Program-made: the position numbers and the translations under genes
Part shown: one piece after another, positions 9,430 to 21,816 of the stretch
Layout of the letters: each line of letters opens with the position of its first letter
Position numbering within the stretch: the first letter of the stretch is position 1
Assembly (NCBI GenBank): GCA_022496185.1
Contig: WTXG01000059.1
Location: 1 to 42,500 of the forward strand
DNA length: 42,500 nucleotides
DNA from: Multifurca ochricompacta
Taxonomy: Eukaryota > Basidiomycota > Agaricomycetes > Russulales > Russulaceae
Reading direction: 5' to 3'
Notes under the pieces: model-generated
The model's database searches: none
Seen by the model: only the letters and a program-made list of their open reading frames with translations
Told to the model about the DNA's origin: nothing

Positions 9430-12400
9430 CGCAGAGACCCCCTTCGTATGTGTAACACAAGCATCATAGGCACCCGTGAAATACCGCGTGGATGCATCGA
9501 AAACGAGATGTGAGTGAGCCCTTCAGACACACTCTCACACCTCTTTTGTCGTTGCATCGTCCTATGTTAATTTCCATTCCTGGCGCAATACGTGGCTAAA
9601 TTCGCACATGATTAAATCACATCTCTCGTTCTTGCGCTCACCGGATTCGGCGACATGCCCCGAAATAAATAAAAAATAAAAAAAAGGGGGGTTTTTTTTT
9701 TTTTTGGTTCCCCTGGCGTGGTCGGCTTGCATATAGGTCAGGTCTCGCATGCCTAACACGGTGGGTTTACCTCGTGCTGCAACGTTTAACATTGTAGTGT
9801 CGCCAAATGCTGGGGAGACAGTATCCTCCTTAAAGCGGACCTATCGGAGTAAAGTTGGTGCAAGTGTGGCAGCTTGAAATGGATCATAACCTATCGCGGG
9901 TTTTTGGAGTTTATTTGCTTTTGTTGTTGTTGTTGTTGCTGTATTGTATTGTTAGTGACGTCGTTGGCCGCGTTGAGTTGACAAGGGTGGGATACCGTAG
10001 ACGGCCAGGTTACCGCCACTTGATACAGTACAGCAATTCACACACATACACATCAGCCCGCGGTCGGTCATACTACGGCTTCACGCTCAAACCGATCGTC
10101 ACCTACTGAGTCTTTTTAAAATAAATAGATGATGAAGGTGAAAAAAACGGGGTGTTGCTCGCCCACCCTGCCAAACCCTCCCATCCCGCAACCCCGTGAC
10201 GCTATAGATAAAAAGTAGGTACGACCCCCTCACAATGAGGGATCTACCAGTTGGCGCGGGCTTCTTCTGATTTCTGACACTAACAACCTCCTAGCTCTAA
10301 CAGCCAGCTACAGCTACATCCGAATTCCGAGGAAATGGAACGGGCAGGTACCGGTTGGGTAATAATGGGTTGAGCTCGTGACACGGTTATGCCACGAAGA
10401 GAAGTATGCGATTTGGATTTAAAAAAGGAAATTTTGAGATGGGTCAGTTTGTAACGTTAACGTTAACGTGTTTTTGATGTTTTTTTTTTTTTTTCTGGAT
10501 TACTTTAACGGTCCGCGTGCGCTTTATTATTACGCGAACGTGTCCCTCAATAATTTGTTGGCTTTCCCTACGAAGCTGATCTTTATCTTTCTTTCCTCGT
10601 TTCCCCCCCCCCCCTCCTCCCCATCCCCTCAACAGTAGTGAATTACCACGAATCATCCTTTATCGGTTTGTACGAAAATTAAAAAAAGTGTGAAAAAACA
10701 AACTAAAAAAAAAAGAACCTAAAAAAAAAAAGAATTGGGCCGGTTACTCGTTCCCCGTTGTCGCGATTTTGTTTTTTTTTCATTGACCGCTGTAGGTTGA
10801 TGTTACAAGCGCCGTGTCAACTCAAACCTACTTCCCTCTCTCTTGATCTCTGATCACATTGTTGGAACCAACAAGCGAAATTTGAAAAATCCCTATTGGG
10901 GTGGAAGGACCCCGTGTATACCCCCCCCCGTGGAGAAAAGAAAATACAAAAAGCCGGATGCCGAATGCACGGAAAAAAATATATCAGTGTGTAGGTAGCC
11001 ATTTAAATTATTTATATATATTATTATTATTATTATGGGACATACATCAACTGACTCCATCTTAAAAGTCGGTTGGCACCTTTAACGTTGCGGCTTGGTT
11101 TCTAAGTGTTTGAAAGTGTGTTTGGGGTGGGGGGGGGGGGGACCTGAAATCAAAAATTCAAAAAAAAAAAGATATCGCTTGGCCCCTGACCGAGAGTTGA
11201 AAGAGTCTGAGATTCACTTGTGGAGCGAGCGGTGTCAGGGACTTCCTTCCATTCACCTTTTAAGCTAATCTGCAGTGCAAGGGTACCCATAAGTAAGCTT
11301 CTACTAGCCCATGGTACCTTTATACGTAACTTCACATCAGAGATTGTGCCGGTCGTTAGGGAGGACTATGACCAGCACGAGGGATAGAACAGTAGCCCAA
11401 CATAGATTTTCTATAAGGTGGAAAAAACTATACAATGACGTGGGGGGAGGGGGGGGGGCAGACCAAGAAACCCTCAAGGTGTGCACATAAATGGGAATAT
11501 CGATAAGCTGCCATGAAACAAACACTCGCTTGTGGTTCGGGTATCATACTACATAGATTGTACATAATGGCCATATACAGTCCACGGGCCCCCAGCGGTC
11601 GTTGGTACGTTGTACGTTGCACTGATGGAAAGAAGTGCCCCCCCCCTCTCCCCCTGGAGAACTTCTCTTCCGACATACAACCGCGAATGTAGCGATTTAC
11701 GTCGCAGAAGATCGATAACCCTTTCAGGGTGACCAGTGACAGCTCATCATGGAAGGAGAAAAAAAATAGGTACCTATTAAGTGCTTGCTACCACTAAAGG
11801 AGGTGGGGGGCGGGGACGGGGATAGAAGGCCAAAGCCAACGGAATAATAGACCGAGAAGCACATTGGACACGAAAGATTATGAACATAGAATGGAGTGGC
11901 AGTGGCAGCAAGACGGTCGATCCCGTATAATGGCTCCGAGTCCATGCTGGTCTGCTGTCAAGGAGCATTACATAGGAAGAAGGGCCTTTTGGGCGGCTTA
12001 TGATCATTTCAGTTGACGCGCAGGACAGGGCAGGGCAAGTCCTGGTGGTCACCATTCCATTCCACTCAACTCTTGAGTGAGTGAGTGAGTGATGCAGGTG
12101 CAGGTGCAGGTGCAGGGTGCAGGTAGAGGTGGCGGCGCCACACCGGCGATTTGGGGTGGCGGATCCGGGCGGGCCGGATTTCGAAACCGATCACATCAGC
12201 GCGTGAGTGGTTCACACAACGTGGATGACGACTAGGGATTGGTTCCGGGTCCGGGGAACGGAATAAGGTGACCGCGTTATGGGACGCATACATACATACT
12301 GCACACCGCACCTTTAACTAGATACTGTAAGAGGACAGATTATACACGTTGTGAGATCCTTCAGGTGACTACTACGACTAGTAAAGTGAGGGACACTCGC

Positions 12401-13140
12401 GCAAAGAAGGAAAGTCAGGTGTCTCATGGTTCATGCAGGTGCAATGACTTTCCTCGGCTCCGTCTCGTGGTTAGGGTAAGGGTTAAGGGGGAGGAGTGAA
12501 TATGCATCCGACTGAGCCTCGGCCGGAACTCTTGAAACGCCAACGATTAACCTCAATCTCCACCTCCACCGGTTGATAACTGGAGATGAGGATAAGGATA
12601 GGTGTGTCGCATTCAAGGGATGCGAATTATAACGACGAGGGAGAGAGAGAATGTTGTGCGAGGTTCTGATGGTACCAGGTCGAGAACAAGATTGTGGGGC
12701 TCCACTAATTACGATGAAAACTGATCGAGGGCAGGCACGAAGATCAGGCAGAACACATTAGACGTAGGATGAGAGGTAAAAAATGAAATGAAATGAAATA
12801 GAAAAATGAGAGAGAGGGAGAGAGAGAGAGAAAGATGGAAATGGAAAGCTAGAGAGCTAACCAAAGATAGAGGATAGAGGATAGAGGGATTGAGGGAGGG
12901 GGAGGGGGAGGAGGAAATTTCAAGAAAAGAGTGGGCGAGGTGTCCGAGGTCATTTTGATCTGAGATTTATGTGCCATGTGTGCTATTTTAATTCAAATTT
13001 ATATTATATTATTATTCCCTTCCTTCTCGATTCTCGATTCTCGACAGACAGCAGACGAACTATGTGATGTGTGATGATTAACCCCCCCCCCATGCGTGCA
13101 TAAATAGGACCCTCATCTCATCCCTTTCCTTTTCTCAACG
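9430..13140. other. Long gene-poor region upstream of the sugar transporter
   Basis: I find no exon chain, conserved motif, tRNA or mobile-element signature. The sequence is full of homopolymer runs (A, T, G and C of 9-14), AT-rich islands near 11,005-11,035 and 12,990-13,010, short repeats at 12,070-12,120 (gtga units, then gcaggt units), and purine-rich runs at 12,800-12,915. Small open frames here look like chance. It may hold a long regulatory region for the transporter, a non-coding transcript or decayed DNA. Sequence alone does not tell. Confidence 0.5.
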
Positions 13141-13208
13141 GCCTTCTTCATTCCACCGTTTCCACTACCTCCCCCCTGCGTACCTTTGTCCTAAGTGTTA
13201 CGTGCATC

Positions 13209-15094
13209 ATGCCAGGTGGTCCAGTCTCTGCAGGTGGGGGTGTCGGGGCTAACGCCCCCAAGAGTAAATTAGCTGGCATTCTTATGGTTCGTGCTCTATA
13301 AATCATGCTCCATTTTGTCCCCCCCTCTCATATCATATCTTTATTCCTTCCATAAAGACATGCTTTGCTGCCTTTGGTGGTATTCTCTTCGGTTATGACA
13401 CCGGTACCATCTCGGGTATCCAGCAGATGCCTGACTGGCTTCACACTTTTGGTCATAGTGTTCCCGTCTCGAAATCCTTCCCTGGAGGCTACGGTATCTC
13501 CTCATCTCAAAGGTCCCTTGTAGTCTCAATACTCTCTGCTGGTACTTTCTTCGGTTCGTTTACTTTACTTCCCTCTCTTTCTCCACCTCTGTCTTATGTG
13601 ATTTTTATTTTTATTTTTTTTCCTTGTTCTTTAGGTGCCCTTCTTGCCGCCCCCTTCGCTGATATTCTTGGCCGCAAGCGTGGTATTATAGCTTCATGTT
13701 TGGTCTTTTCTATCGGTGTCGCACTCCAGACAGCTGCAACTCGCATTGCTCTCTTCGTCGTTGGTCGTGTTTTCGCTGGTCTCGGCGTCGGTTTGGTTTC
13801 CACGTTGGTACCTATGTACCAGTCTGAGTGCTCTCCCAAATGGATTCGCGGCGCTGTCGTCAGTCTTTACCAATTTGCGATCACCGTTGGTATCCTCCTC
13901 TCCAACATCTTTAACAATGCCACCAAGAACCGCCCGAACCACTCTTCATATCGCATTCCGATTGCTATTCAATTCGTATGGGCCGCAGTTCTCGCTGGTG
14001 GTATGCTCTTCCTTCCTGAGGTGAATTAATATGTCTTCGGTTTGTGTCATAAGAGTGTATTTGTGTCTAATATGTCGTAACCTAGTCCCCTCGTTGGTTG
14101 ATCAAAAATCGTCGTGATGCGGATGCTGCTCAAGCGCTTGGCCGACTTACCTCACTCCCTCCTAATGACCCTGAAGTTACTGTTGAACTCGAGGAGATTC
14201 GCCTCAACTTGAAGCACGAAGAGGAACTTGGCGAAACTTCATACCTTGACTGCTTCCGTTCCTCGGACAATCGTATCCGCTTTCGTACCCTTTCTGGCAT
14301 ATTCATCCAGGCGTGGCAACAGCTCACCGGCATCAACTTCATCTTCTACTTTGGCACCACCTTCTTCACCAACGCTGGTATTCATAATCCATTCCTCATT
14401 TCCATTGCCACTTCTACCGTCAATGTTGGCATGACCATCCCAGGAATTTGGGGTGTTGAGCGTTTCGGTCGCCGTCGGTTGCTTATCGTTGGTGCAGTTG
14501 GCATGACCATTTGCGAGTTCATCATTGCTATCATCGGATCAACTACCAAACTGACCAACCAATCCGCGCAATCCGCTGAGGTCGCCCTTGTTTGCTTCTA
14601 CATTGCCTTCTTCGCCTCGACCTGGGGACCCATCGCCTGGGTTGTTACTGGTGAAATCTTCCCTCTCAATATCCGTGCCAAGGCCATGTCGCTCTCCGTT
14701 GCGTCCAACTGGCTTTGGAACTTTGGTATTAGTTATGCTAGTACGTTTTATTTTCTTCATTTTTTTCAATTCGTGTTCCGCCTTGGTTCTTACGTTATTT
14801 TTATTTTTAACAGCGCCATACTTGGTAGACGCAGGACCAGGAAATGCTGACCTTGGCACCAAGGTGTTCTACATCTGGGGCTCAACATGTTTCTGCTGTA
14901 TCATCTTTGCATACTTTTGCATTCCAGAGACGAAAGGTCTTTCACTCGAACAGATCGACCTGCTCTACCAGAACGTGGCCCCCATTAATTCGGTCTCGTA
15001 CCGCAAGCGACTCCTTGCCGAAGGTGGAGAGCTTTCAGAAGCCAACCCCACTGCCGTTAAAGACGACGACTTGGCGTCGAATGAGAAGGTTTAA
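13209..15094 (+). CDS. MFS hexose (glucose) transporter
   Basis: This is a plasma-membrane sugar transporter with the 12-helix layout of the major facilitator superfamily. Exons are 13209-13286, 13358-13553, 13635-14020, 14086-14740 and 14814-15094, all GT-AG and in frame, giving 531 aa, usual for fungal hexose transporters. Signature motifs in order are FGYDTGTISG in helix 1, ADILGRKRG in the helix 2-3 loop, PESPRWL (formed across intron 3), QQLTGINFIFYFGT in helix 7, ERFGRRRLL in the helix 8-9 loop, WVVTGEIFPLNIRAKA, and PETKGLSLEQID after helix 12. The QQLTGIN motif and overall pattern fit the hexose-transporting branch. The cytoplasmic tail is short, so it is a transporter rather than a long-tailed SNF3/RGT2-type sensor. 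The substrate is inferred from the family. Confidence 0.95.
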
Positions 15095-16656
15095 AAAGTG
15101 TGTGCGTACAGAGGGGGCAGTTATTATAATGCCAAGTCATAAATGCATCAATGTGTTTTTTTTTCCTTTAATACTAGCCATTTATCCTTGTGCTCACAAC
15201 ATGATTTTTTTTTTTTTCTGATTGTTGACGAAAACACACACGACCCGTTGTATTATTATTCTTTTCTTTTTTTCTCTAATGCACTTTTTTTTTTCCTTTT
15301 TCCAATTCATTCCATCATCATCTGGATCTTTTTATTTTGATTTACACACCTGTTTTGGGTTTGGTATCATTGTCAGCCATGACAGAAAGTCACGCGTAAA
15401 GATGTCTGTTTCATGTGTTTCTTTTTTTTCTGTTAATTTTTTATTTTTGGCGGCGGGTAGCGGTAGCGGTAGTAGCCATAATGTCCTTTAAATATGCTCT
15501 TCCGTGACTAGCGGGTTTCCCACCGGTATAACCACACTTGCGGAGGGGGGATGGGTGGGGGTTACATGACCCATGTGGATTCAAAATTCAGGGTCCAGAA
15601 GTAGAACCCAAGATGTGTGAACGAGAGAGAGAGAGATGTATGGTGGGTTGTGATCTGTCCACTACCAGGATGTTTAATGATATAGATCAAGGAGATAATA
15701 ATATACAGAATTTTTTTTTGGTGTTTCAAAATAAAAAATAAAAAAATAAAAAACTCCGGTTGAAGATGGTGTGGGAGAGCTCAGAGGAGTTCTTCCCCCG
15801 CACGGGGCACGACTCCCCCTCGAACTCGATTATTATCGATCGATGACTACCTTGAAACAAAATGAAACTTTAACCTTTAACCCCCCCCCCTCTTTTTATT
15901 TACTACTACTGCTCGTTAATTCAACTCTAATAAATTCCCTCAAACCCCAAACTTAACAAATATACACAACTCACACTCACCCCCACCCCCAGTCCCCCGC
16001 CACTTCTGCCCCGGGTTCAAGCTTAGCGAAGAGGGGAAGGCGGAGGGGGAGGGGGGAGGGGGGAGGAAGAAGGTTGGTTGGGGGGGGGGGGGTTTAGTCT
16101 CAAACGCACAACGCGCATCAACTTGCCAAGCCGAGCCGAGCCGAGCCTGGGTTTCGTTTTGGTGATCCCGATGGTTGTTCGGGTTGTTCGGATTCAATTT
16201 GAAGAGATTTAAACAAAAAAAAAAAAACAAATATATATATATATTATAATAATAATAATGTAATCACCATCGGTCGTGGTTAGCGTGGACTAGCTTCAAA
16301 AGTCGACCTAGTGAGCGCCTCAGTCATCGTCCCCCTCCCAACCAATGCCGCCAATGGATAGATTGAGGATGAGAATCGCCATCACAAGTGAACCATCGGA
16401 TGGGTGTCTGTGATACTGCCCTTCGTGCATGTATTTATTTTACTACTGCCGGCTGAGAACAACAGAACGAACTACCAAGAATGAATGACTCAATAAGAAT
16501 GGTGAGGATCAAGGGAGGGGAGGGGGAGAGGGAGGGGGGTCGTTGAATGAAAGTTAACTAGTATACAAACTGCTGTAATAAGGGCCAAAAGGTTCAAAAG
16601 GGTTCTCTCAGGTTTCAGAAGAAAGAAGAAATAACGGTAACGGGTCCGAATTGGGT
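15095..16656. other. Intergenic region, low complexity, no gene seen
   Basis: The transporter 3' region is T-rich (15,155-15,440). The rest holds A/T runs, a ga-repeat at 15,620-15,635, a strongly G-rich tract at 16,031-16,092, a ta-repeat near 16,230 and a second G-rich tract at 16,512-16,540. I see no supported exon. Confidence 0.6.
16031..16092. other. G-rich tract with quadruplex potential
   Basis: Seven or more runs of at least three G on the plus strand are separated by one to several bases, ending in a run of twelve or more G. This fits the generic G-quadruplex pattern. It lies between two convergent genes, so a role in 3' end formation or replication pausing is possible but untested. 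Confidence 0.5.
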
Positions 16657-17655
16657 TCAAACTACCCTACCCGTTGTGAAGAATCTCTCCGCTCCATAGC
16701 AGAAATTTTCCCAACCGTTGAGCTTCATCTCAGGTAGCTCCGATTCACCATCCCAAATAATCCTCACATTGGTATGTCTACCATTGATGGAAAGCTCGTC
16801 CAATGGTTCTTCCGGAGAATCTGTAGCGTAATTCTCCTCTTCACCACTACGCCACTTTCCCGTGTTCGGTCTGTCGCCGACAAAGTAAACCCGGACGCCG
16901 TGAACGTCTGAGAGCTGCGCAGTACATTCCTCGAGAGCGGGAGAGAACATGACGCGTTCATGGGTGGTGTGAATGGTTACTGGCCCGCGGAAGCAACGGG
17001 GAAGTGAAAGCGAGATATCGCCGTAGTTGGCTCGAAGGTCGATATCAAGAGAAGGACGTGGTTCGCTTTCATCATCACGCGAGAGGTTTGATGGATTATG
17101 CTGTGTGGGCGGCCATGCGCATATATATACATTATATTTAGTCACCCACATTCCCTCTTAAACTAAAAAAAAAACAAAAAAAACAAACGCACCACTTTCG
17201 CTCGAACAGAGCCATTGTCGCTACGTAGTTCTATTCGGGCTCGCTTTTGATTTTCATCTTTGCCTTGAACGATCCATATTTCAGCGGTGATGGCTCCGCT
17301 CGTTGTGTAAAGCGAAAGGTTCTTTACGTCCGGAGAATCATTTCCAGACTCGGACTCGGACTCGGACTCGGTCCGTTGGGTGAGTGCTAGAGAGAGGTCA
17401 AGAAGGTATCGCCCTTCAATGGCGACCCCATTCTTGGACACGCGTAGGTAGTTCGTGGAGGGATACTAACTCTCTTGGATCGTACAGACGCCTTATCCTG
17501 GACAAAGTCAAGTTAAGACATCGCCCGCTAACAAAAAAAAAAAGAACCGGAAGGGGGTCACTTACATCATCACCTTTATCCGTCGTGTTGGATGTGTCTC
17601 GTTCGAAGGAGTATGCGCTGGCACTGAATTCCGAGTTATCGCTTAAGGTCACCAT
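16657..17655 (-). CDS. DUF7330-like protein, 268 aa
   Basis: Exons are 17566-17655, 17193-17465 and 16657-17100 (introns 100 and 92 nt), with frame kept throughout. The product resembles the basidiomycete DUF7330 proteins. It begins with a short acidic leader, then YPSTNYLRVSKNGVAIEGRY, LSLYTTSGAITAEIW, an IELRSDNGSVRAKV strand-turn unit, LDIDLRANYGDISLSLPRCF and FRGPVTIHTTHERVMFSPAL. The repeated 'S/N-G-x-I' turns suggest a beta-helix or stacked beta-sheet like the adhesin-like domains of bacterial DUF4097 proteins. There is no signal peptide or membrane segment. The C-terminal part ends in an acidic, Trp-containing tail. The biochemical role is unknown for the family. The family match is from memory of the pattern, the exon chain from sequence. 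Confidence 0.7.
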
Positions 17656-18509
17656 TATTGTAGGAGTGGGAGGTTAAGGGCGCAACAACGCAACGCAAGT
17701 TCAGCCACCTACAGCCACTCCCTGCTTATAGCGCTCAAAGGAGAGGGCCGTTACTTCCGAACCTCAATTTACCGCTCACTGTACATGAAAAATAACCATT
17801 TTTTTTTTACGGTGGTTGGTTTAATTTTATTACCTGAGAAAATGGGGAAGAGAGAGAGAGAGACAGAGATAGAGCGCGTTACATATCCAAAAAACAAAAA
17901 AGTGATGAAGGTCATGTGTGTATGATCACGATCACTTCAATGAGGGTTGGGCCATAGAACTTCCTGACTTTCTATGGCTTCTGGCTGTTAAGACAACGGC
18001 CTTTATGTTGATAAACCCGCAAAAAAAAAAAAAGAAAAAAGGCAGATCTGCTAATGACGTTCCCTTCACAGTTTCCCCTTAAACTGCCACCGTCGGAGGG
18101 ATGCGACGCCTCAGATTTAGGCTTGGGATTTATAAAACACATTGGAGGTTGCTGTTGATACTGATGATGCCACGAACAAACGAGCTGAGGAACTCATTTG
18201 GACTTTGTGTCTGTGTCTGTGGTTGTAGATGTGTGGTACCATACCAGCTACGCGTAGTCCAGAATCACGTGGTTCCTTTGTTGGGATTCACAGCTCTCCT
18301 TGGGTTCCTTTCCTTTCCCTTCAAGCGGACTCTTCTTTGATTTTCATTGGATTTTTTTCTTGCGTATAGCCTGTTTTCCCTGCAGATTATTTAAAATGCC
18401 ACTCAACCATGTATTTTTTTGCTACGGGGCCTTAGTAGTTCTATAGCCACGTCCATAGGCGCGTGTAATAAATCAGAAGAGATACGAATACGACATGACA
18501 TAACATGAC
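17656..18509. promoter_or_regulatory. Divergent intergenic region between DUF7330-like gene and MsrB
   Basis: Both neighbours are transcribed away from this 854-base stretch, so it should hold both promoters. A CACGTG E-box is at 18266-18271, about 240 bases upstream of the MsrB start. Simple A and T runs and a ga-repeat (17,850-17,875) occur. No gene is supported in it. Confidence 0.45.
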
Positions 18510-19254
18510 ATGACGCTGACATTATCATTAATCCGCACCGCAATTCGTTTGAACAGATTCCCTCTGCGTTCCTCTGTCTTACTCACACCACCAGCACCAC
18601 TTCGTGTCAAATCACTATCACTTCCTGTTCGAACAATGTCGGATGCTAGTAAGACCAAATCTGAGGAGGAATGGCGGGCGATCCTCACCCCAGCGCAGGT
18701 GGGCGACTGTTCCTATGATTATTTTTTTTTAATATTGGCTCCGTCTTATGTTATGTGTGCAGTTCAGAGTACTCCGATCGAAGGGCACTGAGCCTCCTGG
18801 TACGGGAGAATATGAGCATAATAAAGCTCCTGGCATCTACACCTGCGGAGCTTGCCACACGCCGCTGTACAAGAGTAGCACCAAGTTTGACAGCGGTTGC
18901 GGCTGGCCAGCTTTTTTTGATGGTATTATTAAAGAAAAATGCCTCTCCCACTAAACGTAGTATTAACGAACGATTTGGGTTCTTCTATCTATTAGCCATC
19001 CCTGGTGCTGTTTCCCGCCACGAGGACCGTTCTTTGGGGATGACCCGGATTGAGATTACCTGTACTGCTTGCGGCAGTCACCTTGGGCATGTTTTCAAGG
19101 GGGAGGGATACAAGACGCCAAGTGAATTTTCTTCTTGCTGTTATAAAAGCACAAAACTGACCAAGAGGGGCTTTATGCAGCTAACGAGCGTCACTGCGTA
19201 AATTCGATCTCTCTTAGTTTCGCTGCTGATGACAAGCAAAGCACGAGCTCCTGA
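18510..19254 (+). CDS. msrB: Methionine-R-sulfoxide reductase B, zinc-binding
   Basis: The enzyme reduces methionine-R-sulfoxide in proteins. Exons are 18510-18698, 18763-18922, 18996-19121 and 19181-19254, giving 182 aa. Zinc ligands are the CGAC and CTAC pairs (GIYTCGACHTPLY and EITCTACGSHLGHVFKGEGY). The catalytic Cys is in NERHCVNSISLSF, whose first residue pair is completed by splicing at 19121/19181. A possible resolving Cys sits in DSGCGWPAFFD. The first 42 residues are rich in Arg, Leu and Ser with no acid, typical of a mitochondrial presequence. A second in-frame ATG at 18636 (MSDASKTK) would give a cytosolic form. The last intron (19122-19180) has an earlier AG, but only the AG at 19179-19180 gives the conserved reading. 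Confidence 0.95.
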
Positions 19255-19504
19255 CATGAGGCGCGGCCTAGCTTGTTAGGCCGCATATTAAGCAGCATCG
19301 GTATATAATAAAGGGTTAGGTTAGGAGATTACTTGTACTCGTAGAGCGTAGTCGTAGCGTAGTCGTAACATAGCCGTATATAAAAACACGTAACCCAAAG
19401 CGGACTCGGGCCGATGAGCCGATATTTTGCACGGTTTTTTTTTCGCGCGCGCGTTTTTTCGGAGTCGAATTGTGGCAGAAAGGCAAAGGCAAAGGCCACC
19501 CACG

Positions 19505-21366
19505 ATGATCTACTTTCCCCGTCACCTCCGTCGTGCCATCCCTACACCCAGCAGCAGCAGCCTCTCGATTACCTGTAAATGGGGTTCGTTCCCATGCGCT
19601 CAATCCTCCGCGGTACCGTCCCACCGCCACCGTTGTAGCCAGGGTGGCACCTTTCCATTCCTCTTCTCGTAGGAGTGACGAATTGCCAAAATCACCGTTC
19701 CAGACGTTTGTTGACGTGCTGAAAGAAGAGCTGCGCAAAAATAGGGAGCTACAAGAGAACGTGAAACAACTTCAAGGTGACGTTGACAAGTTTCAGGACT
19801 CGGAGGCGATGAGAAAGGCTAGGGCCGCATATGAGCGGGCTAGGGTGCGTTGTCGTGTCATGTCGTGTTGTGTCGTGTCATGTCGTGTCATGTCGTGTCG
19901 TTCACCATTTCAACCTCTCTTTTCCCCCCCCTCTGTATCGGAACTTGAGGATTCGTTGACTGAGAATAAACTTTACCTTACTAGCTCACCTCGAGCATCA
20001 AAGAGAACCCACGGCTTCGGGCTGCCGCTGAGGAGCTCAGAAAGGGCGGTGTTAAGGTTGGCGATGCGGTCTCCGAAGCACTCAAGACGATGGAGGAGAG
20101 CGAAATTGCTCGTGCGGTACGTACGAGTAGTTTTGTTTTTTTGTTTTTTTTTTCTTCTTTTTCTTACGCACATTCATTTAGATATCTAGGGCGACTGCAG
20201 CCGTCTCCTCTACTATTGCTTCTACGACAGAACCGATTCGGAACACGGCTGCGTACAAGACACTTGCTGAAACGCTCGTCGATGCGCTCGATGATTCAGG
20301 CACTGCTAAACATGCTGGATTCGAAGAAAAGGAGATGCGAAGGGCGCGGCGACAGATGCGGTTGACAAAGGCGGGTAAAGAGGGTCGCATCAAGGCGCGC
20401 ATCATGGCTAACCCCGAGTATGTTTTTTCGATGTCTCATTGTTTTTTTTTTTTTCCCCCTAATAACCTCACGCATTTGTAGAGCGGGTGATGCCCTCGTC
20501 TTACACGCATCTTCTCCGCGCCAAGAGAGGTGGCAACAGCTCAAGGAGACGAATCCGATCCTACGCAAGTTCACGGAGCTGCACGGAGCTTACCAGGAAT
20601 CGGAGAATCCTGTCGTTTCATCCCTTCGCTCTGTCACCTCTACTGTCGCGTCATGGTTCGACGAGAATGAGACGGCGCAGGTGTTGCGGAGTATGAAGGT
20701 GTTGGACCCCAGCTTTTCGATGGAGGCGTTCGAACGTGAATTGAGGGAGTATATCGTGCCGGAAGTCGTGGATGCCTATTTGAGTGCAGATAATGAAGCG
20801 CTCAAGTTGTGGTGCTCTGAAGCGGTACGTCACCTTTCCCCCTCACCTCTTTCTTTATTTTTTTTTATTTTTTTATTTTTATTTTGATGCAAAATGTGTG
20901 TTGTGTTGTGTTATGGGGCCGTGTGGTATATGTAGACTTACAACGTGCTCTGGGCGACGATGGAACAATACCTTCGTCAAGGTCTCGCTCCAGAATCCAA
21001 AGTACTCGACATTCGACAGGTGGACGTCAGTACGGGACGTTTCCTAGAGGATAAACTCCCGTCTTCGTGATTACGTTCACGACCCAAGAGGTCCTCCTCT
21101 TTCGTGATCTCAAGACGCGTGAGGTCGTTGTGGGTTCTGAGGATCGCGTGGAACAGTGTAATTATGCGGCTGTCGTCACACGCGTGGAGGATGAGCTCGA
21201 GAACGAGCTCACTGGAGGCTGGAGGGTTATCGAGGTGGGTTTTTTTTTTTTTTTTTTTTTTTTTTCTCCTCCCTCTCTTTCTCTCTCTGTTCTTTCATGA
21301 ATGTTGATGGGTGGTGGGGGGACTTCGTTTTAGATGGCGCGTCGATCAGGGCGAGCATATCTATAA
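19505..21366 (+). CDS. TIM44: TIM44, mitochondrial import motor subunit
   Basis: It anchors mtHsp70 to the TIM23 channel on the matrix side of the inner membrane. Seven exons: 19505-19574, 19639-19844, 19985-20116, 20182-20417, 20482-20824, 20936-21234 and 21334-21366, giving about 439 aa. Exon 1 supplies an Arg-rich presequence (MIYFPRHLRRAIPTPSSSS) and joins in frame to RVAPFHSSSRRSDELP. Then come SPFQTFVDVLKEELRKNREL, a charged coiled-coil region, and the Tim44 membrane-binding domain (AQVLRSMKVLDPSFSMEAF to VVTRVEDELENELTGGWRV). The end is MARRSGRAYL. The conserved reading shifts by one base near 21,057-21,061 (a CCC run, between FLED and PVFVITFTTQEVLLF). Adding one base makes the exon length fit exactly. 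A premature stop would otherwise remove the last 80 or so residues. Confidence 0.93.
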
Positions 21367-21816
21367 TCTATCCTGGTCTTCCCTTCCACTAGCACACCTC
21401 CAGACGACGACGATCGACCGATCGACATGTGGATTCGCCTTGGGGGGAAAAAATAAAAAATCGCATCGTCTCTGATCGCACCCTCACTTTTGTTTGCAAC
21501 AGCACAGCTGCTGTACTCTCTCTTGGCACTGTCATCGCACCGGCACCATCATCATCAACACCAATCACTAACCACCACCACCACCACCACCACCACTCCG
21601 GAAATATGTATACGCATCAATTAATATGTTATGTCGCTATTCCGTATTCCCCTATTAGACATTTTTGCGCAACGCTAAATTTGATATCGCGACTTGTGCC
21701 TCAATGTGTGCGACACTTGCGGCCGAGTCGTATATATAAAAAAAAAAATAAACAGAAAAACCAAGTCAAAATATGTATCTAGCCCGAGCACGGAAAATTT
21801 CACACCGGCGCATAGA
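21367..21816. other. Convergent intergenic region between TIM44 and SUR2
   Basis: This is the shared 3' flank of two converging genes. It contains a cac repeat at about 21,570-21,595 and A-rich stretches, with no supported gene. Confidence 0.5.

Noticed and set aside
12469..12492. Telomere-like ttaggg / taaggg units
   Set aside because: Only one perfect ttaggg with two imperfect neighbours; too short for an interstitial telomere.
19533..19640. Start of TIM44 at a GTG in the long exon frame
   Set aside because: A GTG start is unlikely in a nuclear gene. An ATG at 19505 spliced at 19574/19639 gives a normal presequence and keeps frame.
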